From NCBI GenBank assembly GCA_046340555.1, contig JBKDSL010000115.1:1-10077 (forward strand): a stretch of DNA of 10,077 nucleotides, given 5' to 3'. Positions 6,378-10,077 of the stretch are shown piece by piece. The notes under the pieces were generated by a model. It saw only the letters and a list, made by a program, of their open reading frames with translations, made no database searches and was not told the DNA's origin. The DNA comes from JALRAP01 sp046340555 (lineage in GTDB: Bacteria > Bacteroidota > Bacteroidia > AKYH767-A > OLB10). The position numbers and the translations under genes are program-made. Every line of letters starts with the position of its first letter. Positions within the stretch are counted from its first letter, which is position 1.

Positions 6378-7109
6378 ATGCGAATCGGACTCATAGGTTA
6401 TGGTAAAATGGGTAAAGCTGTGGAGCTAACTGCAGCGAAACGCGGCCATGATGTATTAATATTGAAGCTATCCGCAAACAGCCCTATAGATCTTGCCTTA
6501 CTTGACTCTTGCGATGTAGTTGTTGAATTTACCCGTCCAGATGCAGCGGTCGAAAACCTGATGACCTGCTTGGAAAAAGGAATACCCGTAGTAACTGGCA
6601 CAACCGGATGGCAAAGTGAATACGAAGCTGTTCGTGATTCATTTATGAAAGGAAACGGTGCTCTTTTCACTGCCAGTAATTTCAGCGTGGGCATGAACCT
6701 GGTTTTTGAAATCAATAAGATGCTCGCCAAATGGTTGTCTAACAAGCTAACTTACACCCCATCAATTAGCGAGGCACATCATCTACAGAAAATCGATAAA
6801 CCTAGTGGAACAGCTGTGACCTTAGCCAAAGACATTATACACAATAACGAAACCGTAAGCGATTTCGAGCTTTCAAATGATTTAATTTACTCTAAAAAAA
6901 ACACCCTACCCATTAAATCAATCAGGGAGGAAGGAGTAATAGGCATTCATGAAATTACTTGGACTTCGGCGATTGATCAGATTAGCCTTCGTCATGAGGC
7001 GTTCAGTCGCGATGGTTTTGCCATGGGAGCGGTTGATGCGGCCGAGTGGATCATAAACAAGAAAGGTGTATTCGGTATGACCGATATGCTGTTTGAAAAC
7101 AAAATTTAA
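6378..7109 (+). CDS. dapB: 4-hydroxy-tetrahydrodipicolinate reductase DapB
   Basis: DapB reduces 4-hydroxy-tetrahydrodipicolinate with NAD(P)H in the cytoplasm. This step of the diaminopimelate pathway supplies peptidoglycan cross-links and lysine. The 243-residue protein is slightly shorter than the E. coli enzyme (about 270), which is usual for this phylum. It has the Rossmann fingerprint IGLIGYGKMGKAV at 3-15, VEFTRPDA at 49-56, GTTGW at 74-78, ASNFSVGMN at 99-107, and the catalytic and substrate-binding EAHHLQKIDKPSGTA at 132-146 with His134, His135, Lys138 and the SGT loop. All key residues are present. A GVIGIHEITW segment and a C-terminal AMGAVDAAEWI complete the fold. It starts one base after the DUF5683 stop and ends 12 bases before lepB. 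A run of eight A at 6894-6901 lies inside the frame, which stays intact. Confidence 0.97.
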   Translation: MRIGLIGYGKMGKAVELTAAKRGHDVLILKLSANSPIDLALLDSCDVVVEFTRPDAAVENLMTCLEKGIPVVTGTTGWQSEYEAVRDSFMKGNGALFTASNFSVGMNLVFEINKMLAKWLSNKLTYTPSISEAHHLQKIDKPSGTAVTLAKDIIHNNETVSDFELSNDLIYSKKNTLPIKSIREEGVIGIHEITWTSAIDQISLRHEAFSRDGFAMGAVDAAEWIINKKGVFGMTDMLFENKI

Positions 7110-7121
7110 CAAATCCTAGAT

Positions 7122-8210
7122 ATGAATTTCAAATTTTGGAAGAAAAGCGACAAGCCTAAAAGCAAAACACGTGAGTGGATAGATGCTATTCTGTTTGCTG
7201 TTATTGCAGCAACCATAATCAGGACCTTCTTATTAGAGGCTTTCACCATACCTACTCCATCTATGGAGAAAAGCTTATTGGTTGGTGATTATCTTTTCGT
7301 GAGCAAAATAAACTATGGTGCTAGAACTCCTATGACACCGCTATCATTCCCATTGGCTCATCAAGAGTTACCTATCATTGGTGGTAAATCTTATTCTGAT
7401 GCATGGCAACTACCGTACTATCGTCTCCCAGGATTTCAAAAAATCAAGAATGATGATATCGTAGTGTTCAACTACCCGATGGAAGATGATCGCCCCGTTG
7501 ATAAGCAAACACATTACATCAAAAGATGTATTGGCATTCCTGGAGACGAAATCAACATAATTGATGGTAACGTTTCAATAAATGGCAAGAAGCGAATCAT
7601 ACCCGATGGCGGTCAGTTTATGTATGAAGTCTTGACAGATGGTTCTGGAATAAATCCAAAATTCACCGAAAAAGCAGGCGCCACTTACGCAGGTCCAGGA
7701 GAAATCGATGGAGCATTCCGCTTTTTCATGGATGCTGAGGCTGCCAAGGAAATCTCAAAACTACCAAACGTTAGAAGTGTAAAACGCTTCATTGCTCCTG
7801 ATGGTGTTTATGAACCCTATGTTTTCCATGGAAATCCAGCACTTCCATGGAATGTCGACAACTTCGGTCCGCTTAAAATCCCATCAAAGGGCAGTACCAT
7901 AAAATTGGACTCAATTAATGTGTCACGTTACGGTCGATGCATTTCAAAATATGAAGGAAATACCCTAGAGGAAAAAGACGGAAAATACCTGATCAACGGA
8001 GAGCCCGCAACAACTTATACTTTTAAGATGGATTACTATTTCATGATGGGTGACAATAGGCATAACTCTGCAGACTCCAGATTCTGGGGATTTGTACCGG
8101 AGGACCATGTGGTAGGAAAAGCCGTTTTCATTTGGTTGTCGATTGACCCCGAAAAATCATTCTTTAGCAAAATCAGATGGAGCAGACTTTTTAGCCTGAT
8201 TCATGATTAA
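7122..8210 (+). CDS. lepB: Signal peptidase I LepB
   Basis: LepB removes signal peptides from exported proteins at the outer face of the inner membrane, using a Ser-Lys dyad. The 362-residue protein has a basic cytoplasmic start (residues 1-18), one transmembrane segment at about 19-39, then the box B motif TIPTPSMEKSLLVGDYLFVSK with nucleophile Ser47. The general base Lys134 lies in HYIKRCIGIPGDE, and the box E motif GDNRHNSADSR is at 310-320. Between Lys134 and box E there are about 175 residues, a long insertion of the kind seen in Bacteroidota LepB proteins. No second transmembrane helix is evident at the C-terminus. It is the last gene of the rightward operon, 12 bases after dapB. Its stop lies only 6 bases from the stop of the convergent DUF58 gene, and no clear terminator hairpin with a T-run is visible. 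Confidence 0.96.
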   Translation: MNFKFWKKSDKPKSKTREWIDAILFAVIAATIIRTFLLEAFTIPTPSMEKSLLVGDYLFVSKINYGARTPMTPLSFPLAHQELPIIGGKSYSDAWQLPYYRLPGFQKIKNDDIVVFNYPMEDDRPVDKQTHYIKRCIGIPGDEINIIDGNVSINGKKRIIPDGGQFMYEVLTDGSGINPKFTEKAGATYAGPGEIDGAFRFFMDAEAAKEISKLPNVRSVKRFIAPDGVYEPYVFHGNPALPWNVDNFGPLKIPSKGSTIKLDSINVSRYGRCISKYEGNTLEEKDGKYLINGEPATTYTFKMDYYFMMGDNRHNSADSRFWGFVPEDHVVGKAVFIWLSIDPEKSFFSKIRWSRLFSLIHD

Positions 8211-8216
8211 AGAATA

Positions 8217-9140
8217 TCACACCATCTTCTGACGTTTGATCAGATAGGATTGTAATACTTGGTTAAATCCTTCGTGAATATCGGCTTCAACGAAGTCAAT
8301 TCTGTACTGAGCACATTTAAGCATCAGTTTATTTCTGTATTCCTTGATTTTTTCAAGGTAATATTCACGTACTGAATTAGCATGCACCTTGACTGTTTCA
8401 CCTGTTTCTACATCCACAAAACGATATGGTCTATTTTGGAAGTCAAAATCCATCTCCAACTTTTTATCTACAACATGAAAAAGCACTACTTCGTGTTTGT
8501 TGTATTTCAAATGCTGGAGGCCACTGAACAAATCATCGGAAGGGCCAGCTTCCATCATGTCACTAAATATGACAACGAGCGAACGACGATGTATTGATTC
8601 CGCGATTCGGTGTAATGCATCGGCGGCCGCAGTCCCCTTGGAGATATCCTCCGGTTGCGCCATAGCCTCCTCTAACTTCATCAACAATAGCTTTTGATGC
8701 ATACTGCTTGAGCGGGCAGGAGTATTCGTCTCTAAAGCATCTGAAAAAATACTCAACCCAACAGCATCACGTTGCATTTTGAGCAACTGCATCAGAGCCG
8801 CTGCTGCATGAACCGCAAATGTGATTTTATTATAGGTGCCTTTCTCCAATTGTTCCCTTCGCGGGAAATGCATACTGGATGAGTTGTCAACGATGATCTG
8901 GCATCGAAGATTTGTCTCTTCCTCGTAACGTTTAACGAACAGCTTATCTGACCTGCCGTAAAGCTTCCAATCGATATGGCGAGTTGACTCACCAGTGTTA
9001 TACAGCCTATGTTCTGCAAACTCTACCGAGAATCCATGGAACGGACTTTTATGTAACCCTGTAATGAACCCTTCAACCACCTGCCGCGCCAAAAACTCCA
9101 AGTGTCCGACTTGGTTAACCTCCTGCTGGTTTATTGGCAT
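8217..9140 (-). CDS. DUF58 domain protein with von Willebrand A-like fold
   Basis: This 307-residue soluble protein carries the DUF58 signature SPFHGFSVEFAEHR at 32-45, followed by the YNTGESTRHIDWKLYGRSD region (47-65), KRYEEET at 70-76, and a metal-ion-dependent adhesion motif DNSSS at 85-89 (DxSxS), the start of a von Willebrand A-like fold. A later VVIFSDMMEAG segment fits the next core strand of that fold. DUF58 proteins usually work with a MoxR-type AAA+ ATPase encoded next to them, as presumed chaperone or regulatory modules. No MoxR gene is in this window: the upstream neighbour is trxA (33 bases away) and the downstream side is the convergent lepB. There is no signal peptide or transmembrane helix, unlike the longer membrane-anchored DUF58 proteins. 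The precise role is unknown. Confidence 0.92.
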   Translation of the reverse strand: MPINQQEVNQVGHLEFLARQVVEGFITGLHKSPFHGFSVEFAEHRLYNTGESTRHIDWKLYGRSDKLFVKRYEEETNLRCQIIVDNSSSMHFPRREQLEKGTYNKITFAVHAAAALMQLLKMQRDAVGLSIFSDALETNTPARSSSMHQKLLLMKLEEAMAQPEDISKGTAAADALHRIAESIHRRSLVVIFSDMMEAGPSDDLFSGLQHLKYNKHEVVLFHVVDKKLEMDFDFQNRPYRFVDVETGETVKVHANSVREYYLEKIKEYRNKLMLKCAQYRIDFVEADIHEGFNQVLQSYLIKRQKMV

Positions 9141-9173
9141 GGCTCGATGATTCAGATAAGGAAAACCAAAGGT

Positions 9174-9491
9174 TTAGCTGATGGCATTTAATTTGTCGGC
9201 CAAAACATTTTTAGGTGCTACACCCACATGTTTGTCGACAACCTGACCACCTTTGATGAACAACAAGGTTGGAATATTACGAATCCCAAAACGAGTAGAA
9301 ATTCCAGGGTTGCTGTCAACATCAACTTTACCAATAATCGCTTTACCTTGGTAGTCATTAGACAATTCTTCTACCACAGGTCCAACCATCCTGCAAGGTC
9401 CACACCACTCTGCCCAGAAATCAACCAGGACAGGCTTGTCGGATTTCAAGACGATTTCATCGAAATTTGCGTCAGTAAGTTCAATAGCCAT
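9174..9491 (-). CDS. trxA: Thioredoxin TrxA
   Basis: This is a small cytoplasmic dithiol-disulfide oxidoreductase of 105 residues, the normal size for TrxA. The active site WCGPC lies at 29-33 with Cys30 and Cys33 inside the classic VDFWAEWCGPCRM context. The buried acid is Asp24, and the cis-proline is Pro74 in RNIPTLLF. The C-terminal glycine-rich stretch (GVAPKNVL) matches the last strand and helix. There is no signal peptide, so it is the cytosolic reductant and not a periplasmic relative. It lies 73 bases downstream of the dnaE stop and 33 bases upstream of the DUF58 gene, all on the minus strand. The 73-base gap is long enough for its own promoter, but I find only weak matches to the Bacteroidota -7 consensus there. 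Confidence 0.97.
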   Translation of the reverse strand: MAIELTDANFDEIVLKSDKPVLVDFWAEWCGPCRMVGPVVEELSNDYQGKAIIGKVDVDSNPGISTRFGIRNIPTLLFIKGGQVVDKHVGVAPKNVLADKLNAIS

Positions 9492-9562
9492 TTGAATATA
9501 TTTTTAGATTTTAACGATACGAAGTTATCAATTTAGATACCAAATCGAGATTACCGACATGT

Positions 9563-9589
9563 TGTCAGTTTTCAATCCGATAACTGACA
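9563..9589 (-). repeat. Inverted repeat spanning the dnaE stop codon
   Basis: Perfect 8-base arms, TGTCAGTT (9563-9570) and AACTGACA (9582-9589), flank an 11-base loop; the dnaE stop codon (9565-9567) is inside one arm. In minus-strand RNA the second arm could instead pair with UGUCGG just downstream (plus 9554-9559) through a 3-base loop with one G-U pair, giving two mutually exclusive hairpins. There is no U-run after either, so neither looks like an intrinsic terminator. It may affect read-through from dnaE into trxA, or protect the dnaE mRNA end. Confidence 0.45.
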
Positions 9590-10077
9590 TTAACCATTTG
9601 ATCCAACTCATTAAATAAATCATTGTTAAAGTTGACCTTCAATGTTTTGGAAAGCATTTCAACCTTTTGGTCTTCGTTTCTGACAACGAAACGAAGTGGT
9701 AACTTACCAGGATGCCTTTGAGTCATCGCAACCATATCCTCAATGGTTTGTTGATCGATTTTTTTAAGTTCCAAATTCACAATGACGCCTTTGGCCAAGC
9801 TGTTCCCTAAGTCAGGGAGCATTTTCATTGAAGAAATCTTAACCTCCAACTTATTCTCGTCACCGAATCTTGCTTGCACTTTGGCCTTGATATACAAGAA
9901 ATACTCCTTCTCCATGAAATTCCGGTGCTTCAGATAATCATCGCCGAAAATCGCCAATTCAAAAGAACCTGAAAAATCCTCGATGAACATGACGCCAAAT
10001 GGTTTCCCGGTTTTGGTCATCCGATGTTCGGCACTGGTTACAATACCTGCGAAAGCGATTTCTTTGTTTTTGAGTTT
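9565..10077 (-). CDS. dnaE: DNA polymerase III subunit alpha DnaE, C-terminal end only
   Basis: The frame is open from the right edge of the window to the TGA at 9565-9567, giving 170 residues that are the 3' end of a much longer gene. The internal ATG at 10020 is not the start: 19 in-frame codons before it (including EIAFAGIVTSAEHR) continue the same domain. The segment matches the C-terminal OB-fold region of bacterial DnaE: an AGIVTSAEHR strand, then MTKTGKPFGVMFIEDFSG and SFELAIFGDDYLKH, then a KEYFLYIKAKVQ strand. The last 90 or so residues (NLELKKIDQQTIEDMVAMTQ and onward) look like the terminal domain of Bacteroidota DnaE. DnaE is the catalytic replicative polymerase; the PHP and polymerase domains lie beyond position 10077. 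trxA follows 73 bases downstream in the same direction. Confidence 0.92.
   Translation of the reverse strand, partial: KLKNKEIAFAGIVTSAEHRMTKTGKPFGVMFIEDFSGSFELAIFGDDYLKHRNFMEKEYFLYIKAKVQARFGDENKLEVKISSMKMLPDLGNSLAKGVIVNLELKKIDQQTIEDMVAMTQRHPGKLPLRFVVRNEDQKVEMLSKTLKVNFNNDLFNELDQMVNVSYRIEN

Noticed and set aside
7168..7173. CACGTG core as a possible parS half-match inside lepB
   Set aside because: Only the central six bases fit. The flanks (AAAA before, AGTG after) do not show the GTTT/AAAC or GTTC/GAAC arms of parS. No other CACGTG with proper flanks was found by reading the window.
8235..8260. Small hairpin TCTGA-7-TCAGA near the end of the DUF58 gene as a terminator for lepB
   Set aside because: The stem is only 5 base pairs, it lies inside the opposing coding region, and no T-run follows.
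9565..10020. A stand-alone 151-residue gene starting at the ATG at 10020
   Set aside because: The frame continues without a stop to the window edge, and the extra residues belong to the same OB-fold domain, so this is the 3' end of dnaE rather than a small gene.
1..10077. Defence island, mobile element, CRISPR array, or toxin-antitoxin system
   Set aside because: Apart from two small uncharacterised or weakly characterised exported proteins, every gene belongs to a core housekeeping or widely conserved family. No transposase, integrase, spaced repeat array, terminal inverted repeat pair or abrupt composition change was seen. ParA and ParB here fit the chromosomal type, not a plasmid cassette.

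Overview
The window looks like a housekeeping stretch of a Bacteroidota chromosome, probably a Flavobacteriia-like lineage, although the exact group cannot be fixed by eye. The evidence is the protein families (the DUF5683 protein between ParB and DapB, DUF4159 beside RsmE, and a dnaE-trxA-DUF58 run), the absence of Shine-Dalgarno sequences before most starts, AT-rich spacers, several lipoprotein-type signal peptides, and a candidate promoter of the Bacteroidota type (TTG, about 20 bases, TAnnTTTG). No tRNA, rRNA, insertion sequence, phage gene, CRISPR array or toxin-antitoxin pair is visible, and base composition shows no obvious break that would suggest a recently acquired island.

Left block (1-2616, minus strand): transcription runs from rsmE (16S rRNA m3U1498 methyltransferase) to a secreted DUF4159 protein to a lipoprotein-anchored prolyl oligopeptidase whose catalytic half lies beyond the left edge. 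The gaps are 26 and 37 bases, so the three may be co-transcribed.

Divergent spacer (2617-2796): this 180-base region separates the left block from the central operon. It holds a candidate promoter for the rightward genes and a 13-base palindrome overlapping the presumed -7 element.

Central block (2797-8210, plus strand): seven tightly packed genes with gaps of 1 to 23 bases. They are a UPF0173 metal-dependent hydrolase, an unrecognised small lipoprotein, parA, parB (which must start at TTG), a DUF5683 membrane or exported protein, dapB and lepB. The layout links chromosome partitioning, lysine and diaminopimelate synthesis for peptidoglycan, and protein export, which suggests a growth- or envelope-coupled operon.

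Right block (8217-10077, minus strand): dnaE (3' end only), trxA, then a DUF58 protein that converges on lepB with only 6 bases between the two stop codons. 

I found no convincing new defence or mobile system. The most useful second looks are the uncharacterised DUF5683 protein and the lipoprotein inside the par-dap-lep operon, the TTG start of parB, and three small inverted repeats at gene borders.
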